This document shows positions 1 to 6,900 of a stretch of 26,036 nt of DNA, piece after piece (within the stretch, counting starts at the first letter, position 1; the number at the start of each line of letters is the position of its first letter). The position numbers were made by a program, and so were the translations under genes. The DNA comes from a virus. The stretch covers positions 1 to 26,036 of the IMG/VR virus record IMGVR_UViG_3300042881_001351. One strand, written 5' to 3'. The notes under the pieces are model-generated. The model saw nothing but the letters and a program-made list of their open reading frames with translations, had not been told where the DNA came from and did no database searches.

Positions 1-1
1 C

Positions 2-1258
2 GTAGCTAACCCTAAGTTTGCCGCGTTGATTGATGCAACCGAAGGTCGTGGCCAAGCAATCGTTAACGCCCTGCGCAATTACGATGAATACGTAGCCGGC
101 GGTCAGCCTACAGCAGCGGTAGCGGCCTCGCCCGTTGGATCGACAAAATACGCTGCGTTACAGCAAGAAGTGGCTGACCGCACTATGCCGACCGAATACC
201 GCGAGCGCGATATTGCCAATAAAGCCGCCCGCGAAAAAGCGTTGGGAACTATTGCGCAAGACGACGTTGCAATGGCCGCAGCAGTAAAAGGCAGAAAAGA
301 TGTGTCTGACCCGCTTTACAAAGCCGCTGAACAGGGTGTGGCAGACGTTAGCGGCGTGGTGAAAGTTGTAGACGACTTAATCGCAAAAAACCCAGGCAAT
401 ACCGAACTGTTGCGCGAAATGCGCGAGATTCGGCGCGGTTTGGTTGCGGATAGAAAGACGGGCACGCTGCGCACAGACGCCAAGGAAATTACATCGGTTA
501 TTGACGGCATTAAAGCTCGTCTGGCAAAAGAAGACAACAAGTTTATTAAAGGGCAGCTGAAAGAAGTTCGTGAATTGTTGGTTGACGCCGTGCCGGGCTA
601 CCGCACTGCGCAGGAGGCGTTTGGCCAGGCAAGCAAGCCGATCAACATCATGCAGGTTGGTCAGTACCTTGAAGGCAAGCTCAAACCAGCGGTAGAGACG
701 CCGGTGGCGGAAAGCGCGGGTATCTTTTCCCAAGCACTAAAAGAAGCCCCAACCACCATAAAGCGTTCTACAGGTCAGAGTCGGTTTACGCAGCTGTCCG
801 AAATATTGACGCCTGACCAAGTTAAAGTGGTTGAAGGCATTCGTAAAGACTTGGCGCGTGAAGCTGAAACTACCTCTCAAGCGCGGGCGGGCGCTAAAAG
901 CGGCAAAGCGGTGCCTGCTACCGAATTGTCTAAATCACCTGCGTTTTTTAGTAAGATTGCAACGCTTGCCAATACCATCATAGACAAGCTACAGGGTAAG
1001 ATTAACGAAAAGGTGGCGCTAGAGTTAGCGACCGAAATGCTTGACCCTAAACTAGCCGCCGACGTACTTGAAAAAGCGTTGGCTCGGCAGGCTAAAGGTG
1101 AACGGATGGCAGACCCGTTTGTGCGCGCAGGCAAAGGCGCGTCGCGTATGATGCGCGGTGAGACTGGTCTGGGTTTGCGCTCGCCGTTGACACTAGGCGG
1201 CGTGCAAGTAAACAACGCCTTGGCGCCGGAAAACCAAAACAATCTTAATCGTAGGTGA
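2..1258 (+). CDS. Large virion-associated protein, C-terminal part (5' truncated by window edge)
   Basis: The reading frame is open from base 2, with no stop before the window edge, so this is the last ~418 residues of a longer protein and the TTG at 26 is not a real start. The visible part is rich in Ala, Lys, Glu and Arg, contains long predicted helices and no membrane segment, and ends in a Gly/Asn-rich tail. I recognise no catalytic motif. It ends four bases before the first tail-fibre gene. In podovirus-type phages this place is commonly occupied by very large internal or ejected virion proteins that are packaged in the head and pass into the cell with the DNA. That role is inferred from position and composition only. 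A structural or tail-associated protein of another type is the alternative. Confidence 0.75.
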   Translation, partial: VANPKFAALIDATEGRGQAIVNALRNYDEYVAGGQPTAAVAASPVGSTKYAALQQEVADRTMPTEYRERDIANKAAREKALGTIAQDDVAMAAAVKGRKDVSDPLYKAAEQGVADVSGVVKVVDDLIAKNPGNTELLREMREIRRGLVADRKTGTLRTDAKEITSVIDGIKARLAKEDNKFIKGQLKEVRELLVDAVPGYRTAQEAFGQASKPINIMQVGQYLEGKLKPAVETPVAESAGIFSQALKEAPTTIKRSTGQSRFTQLSEILTPDQVKVVEGIRKDLAREAETTSQARAGAKSGKAVPATELSKSPAFFSKIATLANTIIDKLQGKINEKVALELATEMLDPKLAADVLEKALARQAKGERMADPFVRAGKGASRMMRGETGLGLRSPLTLGGVQVNNALAPENQNNLNRR

Positions 1259-1261
1259 TAA

Positions 1262-2152
1262 ATGGCATCCCTAACTCCAACACCCAAGCAGCAGTTCTTC
1301 GATGCCAACGGCAACCCGCTGGTAGCCGGTAAGGTCTACACCTACGCCGGCGGCACGACGACACCGATTGCAACCTTTACTGACCAGGCAGGTGGTACGG
1401 CCAACACCAACCCGATCATCCTTGATTCGCGTGGTATGGCCAACATCTGGCTGCAGCCAACGATCGCGTACAAGTTCCTAATCACCGACAGCAACGACGT
1501 CACGCAGTACACCACGGACAATATCCTAGTGCCTGTGGACAACCTGTCGTTCGGCTCGCCACCCCCGATCGGTGACGTGTCGCCCGATACTGGCGCGTTC
1601 ACAACGCTGTCGGCCACGGGTGACGTGACCTTCTCCGGCTTTGGCTACGTGCAGATGCCCGTGGGGGCAACGACTGACCGGCCCGCCGTGCCAACCGAGG
1701 GCATGTTCCGCTACAACAGCACGCTGGACGTCTTTGAGGGCTTTAGCAATAACGCCTGGGGCCAAGTGGGCGGCGATGCAGGCGCTACGGGTGGTGGTAA
1801 CAACGAGGTGTTCATCGAGAACGACCAGACGGTCACAATCAGCTACACGATTCCAGCGACCAAGAACGCCATGACCACCGGCCCGATCACGTTAGATGCT
1901 GGCTTCATTGGCACCGGTAGTATTGCAGCCACGACGCTAACGATTGACACAGCAACCTCCGGCGAGCTGGGTGTTGGGTCTATAATTCTGGGCACAAGCA
2001 TCGCACTGGGCACGAAGATCGTAACGCTGGGCACCGGCACCGGCGGCATTGGTACCTACGAAGTGGACATCTCGCAGTCGGTGTCGCTGGACGCGATCAC
2101 CGCGCCAGTGGTTGTCACCGTCCCATCCGGCAGCCGTTGGGTTGTAATTTAA
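1262..2152 (+). CDS. Tail fibre / tailspike-type protein with head-binding N-terminus
   Basis: This 296-residue protein probably attaches to the virion and forms a receptor-contacting appendage. Residues ~8-95 match the recurrent podovirus head-binding module (FFDANGNPLVAGKVYTYAGG, then TANTNPIILDSRGMANIWL, YKFLITDS). Residues ~96-120 carry the phage-tail repeat with PDTGAFTTLSATGD. Residues ~130-168 hold the RPAVPTEGMFRYNS...FEGFSNNAWG motif usual in phage fibres. The C-terminus ends VTVPSGSRWVVI, a standard fibre ending. About 70 residues of Thr/Gly/Ile-rich sequence (about 214-283) are inserted just before that ending. The ATG follows an AGGTG site and lies four bases after the preceding stop. 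It heads a run of four fibre genes. The fibre role is confident; the receptor is unknown. Confidence 0.9.
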   Translation: MASLTPTPKQQFFDANGNPLVAGKVYTYAGGTTTPIATFTDQAGGTANTNPIILDSRGMANIWLQPTIAYKFLITDSNDVTQYTTDNILVPVDNLSFGSPPPIGDVSPDTGAFTTLSATGDVTFSGFGYVQMPVGATTDRPAVPTEGMFRYNSTLDVFEGFSNNAWGQVGGDAGATGGGNNEVFIENDQTVTISYTIPATKNAMTTGPITLDAGFIGTGSIAATTLTIDTATSGELGVGSIILGTSIALGTKIVTLGTGTGGIGTYEVDISQSVSLDAITAPVVVTVPSGSRWVVI

Positions 2153-2161
2153 GGAGTAATC

Positions 2162-2743
2162 ATGGCATCTTTAGTTCTCTCAGGCGACACCAGCGGATCG
2201 GTTACGTTAGCGGCCCCTGCTGTTGCGGGTAGCACAACGCAGACACTGGTGAATGTCACTGGTACGTTAGCGCCTGTCGTGTCTGGTACGGCTGTTGCAT
2301 CTACCAGCGGAACCAGCATTGACTTTACGGGCATCCCATCATGGGTCAAGCGGATTACGGTGATGTTGAGTGGCGTTAGTACAAATGGCACGTCACCTAT
2401 CATTTGCCGAATTGGATCGGGAGGTTCAGTTTCTACGTCTGGATATGTTGGAAATAGAGCAACCATAACAAATGCTTCATCCGTCAGTATTATTGATGTA
2501 AGTACTGCTTTGCATATTTCTTCTTCCCCAACAACAACAGCTCAGTGTGCTGCAACAGTTGTTTGGTTAAAAGTGACCGAAAATACATGGGTTGGGACAA
2601 GCTCATCGAGAGATGCTGGAACGGTAACATCAACATGTAATTCAACACTTGATCTAGCTGGTGCGCTAGATATTGTGCGCGTTACTACCAACAACGGCAC
2701 CGACACCTTTGACGCTGGCACCATTAACATTCTCTACGAATAA
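2162..2743 (+). CDS. Tail fibre-like protein, paralogue A
   Basis: A 193-residue Ser/Thr/Gly-rich beta-type protein with no cysteine-based or catalytic motif. The N-terminal ~85 residues (LVLSGDTSGSVTLAAPAVAG, then TQTLVNVTGTLAPVV, then DFTGIPSWVKRITVMLSGVS) and the C-terminal ~20 (VRVTTNNGTDTFDAGTINIL) are shared with the fibre-like protein at 3783-4406. The middle ~90 residues differ almost completely. It starts at ATG 2162 after a strong AAGGAG site and follows the first fibre gene by nine bases. A distal fibre or receptor-binding subunit is likely from family resemblance and neighbours. Which part of the appendage it forms cannot be told from sequence. Confidence 0.85.
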   Translation: MASLVLSGDTSGSVTLAAPAVAGSTTQTLVNVTGTLAPVVSGTAVASTSGTSIDFTGIPSWVKRITVMLSGVSTNGTSPIICRIGSGGSVSTSGYVGNRATITNASSVSIIDVSTALHISSSPTTTAQCAATVVWLKVTENTWVGTSSSRDAGTVTSTCNSTLDLAGALDIVRVTTNNGTDTFDAGTINILYE

Positions 2744-2752
2744 GAGGACATC

Positions 2753-3268
2753 ATGGCTGGAACTATCGTAGCAGATACCATACAAGCAGCAGCGACGAGT
2801 ACGCTGCGTATTCAGACGGGTAATGGCGCGCCAACTACCGCTATTACCGTTAGCCCAACGCAAAATGTTACGGTTGCGGGCACAACTACCTTAACCGGCG
2901 GCGTGGTGGGCGACCTCAAGTTTAATTCCGGCTACGGCTCTATTGCCACGGCCTACGGTTGCAGAGCATGGGTCAACTTTAACGGCACAGGTACAGTCGC
3001 TATCAGAGCTAGTGCAAATGTGACCAGTGTTTCTGACGGCGGTGTCGGTGTTTACACAATCAATTTTACAAATGCCATGCCGGACGCTAATTTTTCGTGG
3101 GCTGGTTCTGCAAATACCGCATCAACAAACACGCAGATTAGGGCTACAGTGCAGCAGAAGTCGAATCAATCAAATACGACACTTACGCTACCAATTACTA
3201 CAATGGACGGCACTGCCAGCACAACTAGCTTTGATTCCCCTGAAATTTGTGTCTCAGTATTTCGTTAA
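2753..3268 (+). CDS. Tail fibre-like protein with YGCRAWVNFNGTG domain
   Basis: A 171-residue protein. The N-terminus (MAGTIVADTIQAAATSTLRI) and a VTVAGTTTLTG repeat are typical of phage fibre shafts. The C-terminal half carries YGCRAWVNFNGTGTVAIRAS and INFTNAMPDANFSWAGSA, a domain found at the ends of many phage fibres and likely an oligomerised beta domain that forms a tip or receptor contact. An AGAGGA ribosome-binding site precedes the ATG. It sits between fibre paralogue A and the small chaperone-like genes, so it is probably co-translated with the other appendage components. The exact role is inferred. Confidence 0.87.
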   Translation: MAGTIVADTIQAAATSTLRIQTGNGAPTTAITVSPTQNVTVAGTTTLTGGVVGDLKFNSGYGSIATAYGCRAWVNFNGTGTVAIRASANVTSVSDGGVGVYTINFTNAMPDANFSWAGSANTASTNTQIRATVQQKSNQSNTTLTLPITTMDGTASTTSFDSPEICVSVFR

Positions 3269-3277
3269 GGGCTAAAC

Positions 3278-3526
3278 ATGAACCAACGAATAATTTACCC
3301 AACTGATGACGGCGGTGTTGTTGTTGTCGTTCCAGCCGTTGAGTGTGGTTTAACCATTGAAGAGATTGCGGCTAAAGACGTACCACCTATCGTCGTGTAC
3401 GGGCCAGAACAGTCTGTTGTGTCTTCATCGCCTCGCCCGTTTAAGATCGTTGACGCTGCTGACATCCCTGCTGACCGTGAGTTCCGTGACGCTTGGACGG
3501 CTGATTTTACTGAGGTGACCGAATGA
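3278..3526 (+). CDS. Small tail-fibre-region protein, possible assembly chaperone part 1
   Basis: An 82-residue acidic protein beginning MNQRIIYPTDDGGVVVVVPA and containing GLTIEEIAAKDVP and VDAADIPADREFRDAW. This pattern recurs in small proteins encoded beside phage fibre genes, where the PxDRxFRxAW segment resembles the region before the C-terminal part of tail-assembly chaperones. It overlaps the next gene by the ATGA stop/start pair at 3523-3526, so the two are translationally coupled. Together they look like a two-gene version of one fibre-assembly chaperone. That function is inference from position and motif; it could be a minor virion protein. Confidence 0.75.
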   Translation: MNQRIIYPTDDGGVVVVVPAVECGLTIEEIAAKDVPPIVVYGPEQSVVSSSPRPFKIVDAADIPADREFRDAWTADFTEVTE

Positions 3527-3783
3527 TTACGATCGACTTTTCGAAGGCGCAAGCCATTACCAAAGATCGGCTACGTGCTGAACGCTCACCGCTCTTGGCA
3601 GCTCTTGATGTCGCATTCCAACGTGCGCTGGAGTCGGGTGGCGATACAGCAGCGATTGTGGCGGAGAAGCAGCGTCTGCGTGACGTAACAAGTCAGGTGG
3701 ATGCTTGCACGACAACCGATGAATTGCGCGCGCTGTCTTGCGCTGCGCCTGTGGCAGAACCCGCACCTGAAGGAGAGGCATAA
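3523..3783 (+). CDS. Small tail-fibre-region protein, possible assembly chaperone part 2
   Basis: An 86-residue, probably all-helical protein. The pattern IDFSKAQAITKDRLRAERSPLL, then LDVAFQRALESG, IVAEKQRLRDVT and TTDELRAL matches the C-terminal helical region seen in many phage tail-assembly chaperone-like proteins (helix, R-x-x-R-x-P-x-L, D-x-x-F/Y-x-R-A, K-Q-x-L-R-D). It is coupled to the previous gene by ATGA, and its stop TAA shares one base with the ATG of the next fibre gene (TAATG at 3781). The arrangement suggests stoichiometric production with fibre paralogue B. It is probably not a virion structural protein, but no direct proof is visible. Confidence 0.78.
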   Translation: MITIDFSKAQAITKDRLRAERSPLLAALDVAFQRALESGGDTAAIVAEKQRLRDVTSQVDACTTTDELRALSCAAPVAEPAPEGEA

Positions 3784-4406
3784 TGCCAGTAACTATTGAC
3801 GGCACCAACGGCATTGTATCGCCCGGCGTAGACTCGACTAACCTAGTCCTTGACGGGTCAACATCCGGTAGCATCACCATGCTCGCGCCAGCTGTAGCGG
3901 GAACCAACACCCAAACGCTAGTTGCAGTTACAGGCACATTAGCCCCTGTGGTTAGAGCTACTGCCATTACTGTTTCAGGTACTACCGTTGACTTTACGTC
4001 AATTCCTAGCTGGGTCAAGAAAATTACGGTGATGCTTAGCGGGGTAAGCACAAGTGGTACAAGTAACATTATTGTTCAACTTGGGGATAGTGGTGGGGTA
4101 GAAACAACTAGCTATTCCGGCGCAGTTGTTAATCAGGCCGGTAGTCAAGCTATAAATTTTTCGACAGGCTTTGCGCTGACTCCAACGGTGGCGGCTGCGG
4201 ATGTTCAATCCGGCAATTGCTACATCACAAATTTGTCCGACAATATTTGGACTGAGACATCTGCTCTAGCCACCCACGCTGCTGCGGGGATGAGACACGG
4301 TGCAGGCACTAAAACTCTCTCCGACACACTCACCCAAGTCCGCATCACCACAGTCAACGGCACAGACACCTTTGACGCTGGCACTATTAACATCATCTAT
4401 GAGTGA
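3783..4406 (+). CDS. Tail fibre-like protein, paralogue B
   Basis: A 207-residue protein paralogous to that at 2162-2743. It shares LVLDGSTSGSITMLAPAVAG, then TQTLVAVTGTLAPVV and DFTSIPSWVKKITVMLSGVS near the N-terminus, and TVNGTDTFDAGTINIIYE at the end. The centre (~95-180) is unrelated to paralogue A. It has an extra N-terminal ~20 residues (MPVTIDGTNGIVSPGV) that resemble fibre attachment leaders in other phages. Its start overlaps the preceding stop by one base. It is the last appendage gene before the lysis region. Likely a second version of a fibre tip with a different central domain, perhaps to recognise another receptor; that is inference. Confidence 0.85.
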   Translation: MPVTIDGTNGIVSPGVDSTNLVLDGSTSGSITMLAPAVAGTNTQTLVAVTGTLAPVVRATAITVSGTTVDFTSIPSWVKKITVMLSGVSTSGTSNIIVQLGDSGGVETTSYSGAVVNQAGSQAINFSTGFALTPTVAAADVQSGNCYITNLSDNIWTETSALATHAAAGMRHGAGTKTLSDTLTQVRITTVNGTDTFDAGTINIIYE

Positions 4407-4409
4407 CGC

Positions 4410-4631
4410 ATGGACTCGCAAGTTCTTTTCAATATAGCAGTCGCCATTGCCGGATTCTTCGGCGGCTGGATACTAAACAACATTCACCGGTCTATCGAAC
4501 GGCTGGACACGGACGTGCGCGCCATGCCGCACACGTACGTCAGCCGTGAGGACTACAAGGATGACATGCGCGATGTCAAAGAAATGCTGGGCAAGATTTT
4601 TGATCGGCTAGAGGCCAAGCAAGACAAGTGA
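4410..4631 (+). CDS. Small membrane-anchored protein upstream of lysis genes
   Basis: A 73-residue protein with one N-terminal hydrophobic segment (about residues 5-23, FNIAVAIAGFFGGWIL) followed by a charged helical tail with heptad character (HRSIERLDTDVRAMPHTYVS, then MRDVKEMLGKIFDRLEAK). The topology suggests an inner-membrane anchor with a short soluble coiled coil. It starts three bases after the fibre stop. Small proteins of this type commonly sit between fibre and lysis genes in podovirus-like phages. A lysis accessory role (antiholin-like or holin-associated) is possible but not shown. Confidence 0.8.
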   Translation: MDSQVLFNIAVAIAGFFGGWILNNIHRSIERLDTDVRAMPHTYVSREDYKDDMRDVKEMLGKIFDRLEAKQDK

Positions 4632-4632
4632 G

Positions 4633-5343
4633 GTGGACCCGCTAACCCTACTTGCTGCCGCCAATGCTGCCGTCAGTGCGGTAAAGGCCGGTTGTAAACT
4701 TTACAAGGATATTAAGGGAGCAGCCGGGAACGTCAAAGAAGTATTAGATGACCTAAAGTCGCAGTTTCAGAAGATACCGAATCCGAGTAACGCGCAGAAG
4801 ATTCAGTACAACGAAGAAGTGCAGCGGGTGCAGGAAATTGCCAAGGCTGACCCGAACGACGTGTTCCTGCGAATCGGCAACGATCTTGGCGCGTTGATGG
4901 ATGCGTACGATGCGATTGGTAAAGCGTTTATCCAGCAAGAAGCACAGGCAAAGGAAGTCTACTCAGGCACAGATTCGATTGGCAAGCGGGCGTTAAACCG
5001 TGTGATTATCCGCGCCAGACTTGACGCCATGATTGTAGAGCTGCGCGAGGCAATGATTTATAGGGCGCCTCCAGAGCTTGGCGATTTGTGGACGCGCTAT
5101 GAAAAGATGTGGAAGCAGATTGTTGTTGAGCAGGATGAGGCGCATAAGCGTGAGACGGCAAAGATACAAATAGAAGCGGCGCAAAGACGCAGGCGGCTAA
5201 GAAAAAGGAAAGAAGAAGCGGTATGGGTTGGAGCAATCCTTTTCGTCGTGGTGTGGTACGCAGGAGTACTAATAATGCTGCGGATGAGCCAGACGTACCG
5301 TGGGCACTACTCGTCGCCGTGGTGGTCTTGTGTTTTGTGCTGA
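4633..5343 (+). CDS. Conserved phage protein with C-terminal TM segment
   Basis: A 236-residue protein starting at GTG 4633, one base after the preceding stop. It opens MDPLTLLAAANAAVSAVKAG, then KDIKGAAGNVKEVLDDLKSQ, a helical pattern seen in several phage proteins beside lysis genes. A long basic stretch (QRRRRLRKRKEE, ~182-195) precedes one strongly hydrophobic segment (VWVGAILFVVVWYAGVLIML, ~196-215), so it is likely tail-anchored with the N-terminal domain in the cytoplasm. The last 40 codons overlap out of frame with the next gene. Function unknown; membrane and lysis association is inferred. The start codon is not certain, but no better ATG lies near it. Confidence 0.75.
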   Translation: MDPLTLLAAANAAVSAVKAGCKLYKDIKGAAGNVKEVLDDLKSQFQKIPNPSNAQKIQYNEEVQRVQEIAKADPNDVFLRIGNDLGALMDAYDAIGKAFIQQEAQAKEVYSGTDSIGKRALNRVIIRARLDAMIVELREAMIYRAPPELGDLWTRYEKMWKQIVVEQDEAHKRETAKIQIEAAQRRRRLRKRKEEAVWVGAILFVVVWYAGVLIMLRMSQTYRGHYSSPWWSCVLC

Positions 5344-5474
5344 TGATCGCGCTGCCCGTCATGGGTGTGATGTACATGGACATGAACAACGCACTGCACC
5401 GCGCGGCGGAAGAGACCCGCAAAATGAAGGATTTGCGGTTAAAGGTTTTACGTGAAATGAGGGGTGAAGAATGA
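5223..5474 (+). CDS. Small TM protein overlapping the previous gene
   Basis: An 83-residue protein with one central hydrophobic span (WALLVAVVVLCFVLMIALPV, ~26-47) followed by a charged helix (NALHRAAEETRKMKDLRLKV). Its first 121 bases lie inside the 3' end of the upstream gene in another frame, so that stretch encodes parts of two membrane proteins. Its stop overlaps the holin ATG by ATGA (5471-5474), which supports real expression. A site GAAAGAAGAAG lies upstream of the ATG. It may be a lysis regulator or antiholin by place and topology; no family is recognised. Confidence 0.7.
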   Translation: MGWSNPFRRGVVRRSTNNAADEPDVPWALLVAVVVLCFVLMIALPVMGVMYMDMNNALHRAAEETRKMKDLRLKVLREMRGEE

Positions 5475-5755
5475 ACGATGCAACTGATTGGATGACGACC
5501 AAGTGGCGCCCTATGATGGCGATCACCTACATGGCGATCTGCCTGTGTGACTTCGTGCTGTTCCCCGTCATGTGGACGATCGTCCAGTTCTGGGAGACGC
5601 AAGCTGCCAACGATGCGTTCCGCGCATGGACGTCGTTGACGCTCCAGTCGGGCGGCTTCATTCACATCACCTTCATGGCCATCCTTGGCATCTCTGCCTG
5701 GACACGCGGGCAGGAGAAGATCGAATCCATCAAAGCAGGTAAAGAAGATGCCTAG
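5471..5755 (+). CDS. Holin, three-TM family (GTA_holin_3TM type)
   Basis: A 94-residue membrane protein that would form the inner-membrane lesions triggering lysis. WRPMMAITYMAICLCDFVLF, a second hydrophobic stretch around MWTIVQFW, and a third segment (SGGFIHITFMAILGISAW) before TRGQEKIESI match the 3-TM holin family known from gene-transfer agents and many phages (Pfam GTA_holin_3TM). The Trp-Arg-Pro near the N-terminus and the final W-x-R-G-Q-E-K are characteristic. It is coupled by ATGA to the gene before and overlaps the spanin gene by eight bases. The family assignment is by recalled motif, and the neighbouring spanins and endolysin support it. Confidence 0.88.
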   Translation: MNDATDWMTTKWRPMMAITYMAICLCDFVLFPVMWTIVQFWETQAANDAFRAWTSLTLQSGGFIHITFMAILGISAWTRGQEKIESIKAGKEDA

Positions 5756-6248
5756 CCCCTACGTGATCGTTGGTGCGCTGGTGCTGGTCATCTGCTCGTA
5801 CTTCTACGGCCACCACACCGGCGTTCAAGTCACCAAGGCGGACTGGGAGGCTGAGAAGGCCACCGCCGCCATTGAAGCAGGCAAGGCGCTGGACAAAGCG
5901 AATAAGGAAGTGCGGGAACTTGAACACCTGCTGGCTAACGCGCAAACTAAAGTGGAGAAGGTCTATGTTGATAAGGTTAGAACCGTGGAAGTGGAGCGTC
6001 GGCAGCTTGTTGATGTTGCTCGTACTGACGGGCTGTTCATCGACGCCGCGTGTCCAGACAATAGTAACCCCGTGCCCAGTGCTGCCGCCAGTCCCGGCGG
6101 CGATCATGGAGGAACGAAAGCCCGACTTTCAGGAGAGGCTGCGGAAGCTCTTATCGCCATCGCAGCAGACGCCGACGAAATCACCCACCAACTAACTGCC
6201 TGTCAGGAGATATTGAGAAATGAAAGAGAACTTCGACGAAGCCCTTAA
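5748..6248 (+). CDS. Rz: Inner-membrane spanin (Rz-like)
   Basis: A 166-residue protein with an uncleaved N-terminal signal anchor (YVIVGALVLVICSYFYG, residues ~5-21) followed by a long periplasmic coiled coil (about 28-95, with KADWEAEKATAAIEAGKAL). This is the standard i-spanin layout. It would span the periplasm, pair with the outer-membrane lipoprotein Rz1 and fuse the membranes at the end of lysis. I chose ATG 5748, preceded by AAAGAAG, rather than an upstream in-frame ATG at 5685 that lies deep in the holin. A second gene (Rz1) is nested in the +1 frame at 5965-6195, as in lambda. The 3' end overlaps the endolysin gene by 29 bases. Confidence 0.88.
   Translation: MPSPYVIVGALVLVICSYFYGHHTGVQVTKADWEAEKATAAIEAGKALDKANKEVRELEHLLANAQTKVEKVYVDKVRTVEVERRQLVDVARTDGLFIDAACPDNSNPVPSAAASPGGDHGGTKARLSGEAAEALIAIAADADEITHQLTACQEILRNERELRRSP
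5965..6195 (+). CDS. Rz1: Outer-membrane spanin lipoprotein (Rz1-like), nested in Rz
   Basis: A 76-residue protein entirely inside the Rz gene in another frame. Residues 1-24 form a lipoprotein signal peptide: MLIRLEPWKW, a hydrophobic core, and the lipobox LTGC with the lipidated Cys at 24. The mature part begins SSTPRVQTIV and has the Pro-rich CPVLPPVPAA segment typical of o-spanins, then a short charged C-terminus. The ATG at 5965 is preceded by GTGGAGAAGG at good spacing. The open frame extends upstream to 5770, but only the 5965 start gives a signal peptide at the N-terminus. It would be processed by signal peptidase II and anchored in the outer membrane. Confidence 0.88.
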   Translation: MLIRLEPWKWSVGSLLMLLVLTGCSSTPRVQTIVTPCPVLPPVPAAIMEERKPDFQERLRKLLSPSQQTPTKSPTN

Positions 6249-6732
6249 AGCGATCCTGAAACATGAAGGCGGTTTCGTAAATCACCCCAAAGACCCTGGC
6301 GGCATGACCAACCTGGGTGTGACGAAGAAAGTGTGGGAAGCATGGGTCGGCAAAGCTGTTGGCGAAAAAGAGATGCGCGAGTTGACCCCGGCTACAGTGG
6401 CGCCGCTGTACAAGAGGCAGTACTGGGATGCGGTCAAGGCCGACGAGCTGCCTGCGGGTCTGGACTATCTGATGTTCGACTTTGCGATCAATGCAGGGCC
6501 AGGACGCGCGATCAAGACCATGCAGAAAGCGATCGGAACAACGCCTGATGGCGCCATCGGCCCCAAGACCATGGCAGCATTGAAGGCAGCAGATCCAGCG
6601 GACTTAATCGCTAAGTTCAGCATGGAGAAGGAGCTGTTCTACAAGGCGCTGCCAACGTTCGCAACGTTCGGCAAAGGCTGGCTGCGCCGTGTCGATGAGG
6701 CCAAGTCACATGCGGTGACGATGCTGGCGTAA
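6220..6732 (+). CDS. Endolysin, glycosyl hydrolase family 108 (N-acetylmuramidase)
   Basis: A 170-residue cell-wall hydrolase. The N-terminal motif ILKHEGGFVNHPKDPGGMTN, then LGVTKKVWEAW, matches GH108; Glu16 in K-H-E-G-G is the predicted catalytic acid. The second half (YLMFDFAINAGPGRAIKTMQ, then TPDGAIGPKTMAAL) matches the peptidoglycan-binding domain usually fused to GH108 (PG_binding_3). There is no signal peptide or TM segment, so release depends on the holin at 5471. An AGGAG site precedes the ATG. It is the last rightward gene of the lysis block; its 3' end overlaps the convergent leftward gene at 6706-6900 by 27 bases. Confidence 0.93.
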   Translation: MKENFDEALKAILKHEGGFVNHPKDPGGMTNLGVTKKVWEAWVGKAVGEKEMRELTPATVAPLYKRQYWDAVKADELPAGLDYLMFDFAINAGPGRAIKTMQKAIGTTPDGAIGPKTMAALKAADPADLIAKFSMEKELFYKALPTFATFGKGWLRRVDEAKSHAVTMLA

Positions 6733-6900
6733 TTGGCGGCACACCTCGCGGTCGCGTGGCGTAATATCGGGCGATATTTCAGCCACGCTGCACTGCTCTG
6801 GCGTGGGGCGTGGGCGGTCTGGTACGGTGGGAGCCACAATGAGAAACGTAATGGTGGCCACCGCAATCACGGCGTAGTAAGCAAACGCAAGGTCTTTCAT
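6706..6900 (-). CDS. Small single-TM protein, end of leftward operon I
   Basis: A 64-residue protein with an N-terminal hydrophobic segment (FAYYAVIAVATITFLIVA, ~5-22) followed by a Pro/Arg-rich soluble tail with two cysteines (C37, C55). Its ATG overlaps the stop of the upstream leftward gene (ATGA, 6897-6900), and its own ribosome-binding site is poor, so expression probably depends on translational coupling. It is convergent with the endolysin and overlaps its end. No family is recognised; an inner-membrane or secreted accessory is possible. Confidence 0.6.
   Translation of the reverse strand: MKDLAFAYYAVIAVATITFLIVAPTVPDRPRPTPEQCSVAEISPDITPRDREVCRQLRQHRHRM

Noticed and set aside
26-1258. 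TTG at 26 as the start of the first gene
   Set aside because: The frame stays open to the left edge without a stop and no ribosome-binding site precedes the TTG, so the gene is cut by the window.
5770-6195. 141-codon version of Rz1
   Set aside because: The upstream part is Arg/Pro-rich shadow sequence of Rz. Only the start at 5965 has a ribosome-binding site and puts the signal peptide at the N-terminus.
6652-6676. Terminator from repeated AACGTTCG in the endolysin end
   Set aside because: A hairpin is possible, but it lies inside the coding region and no T run follows on either strand.
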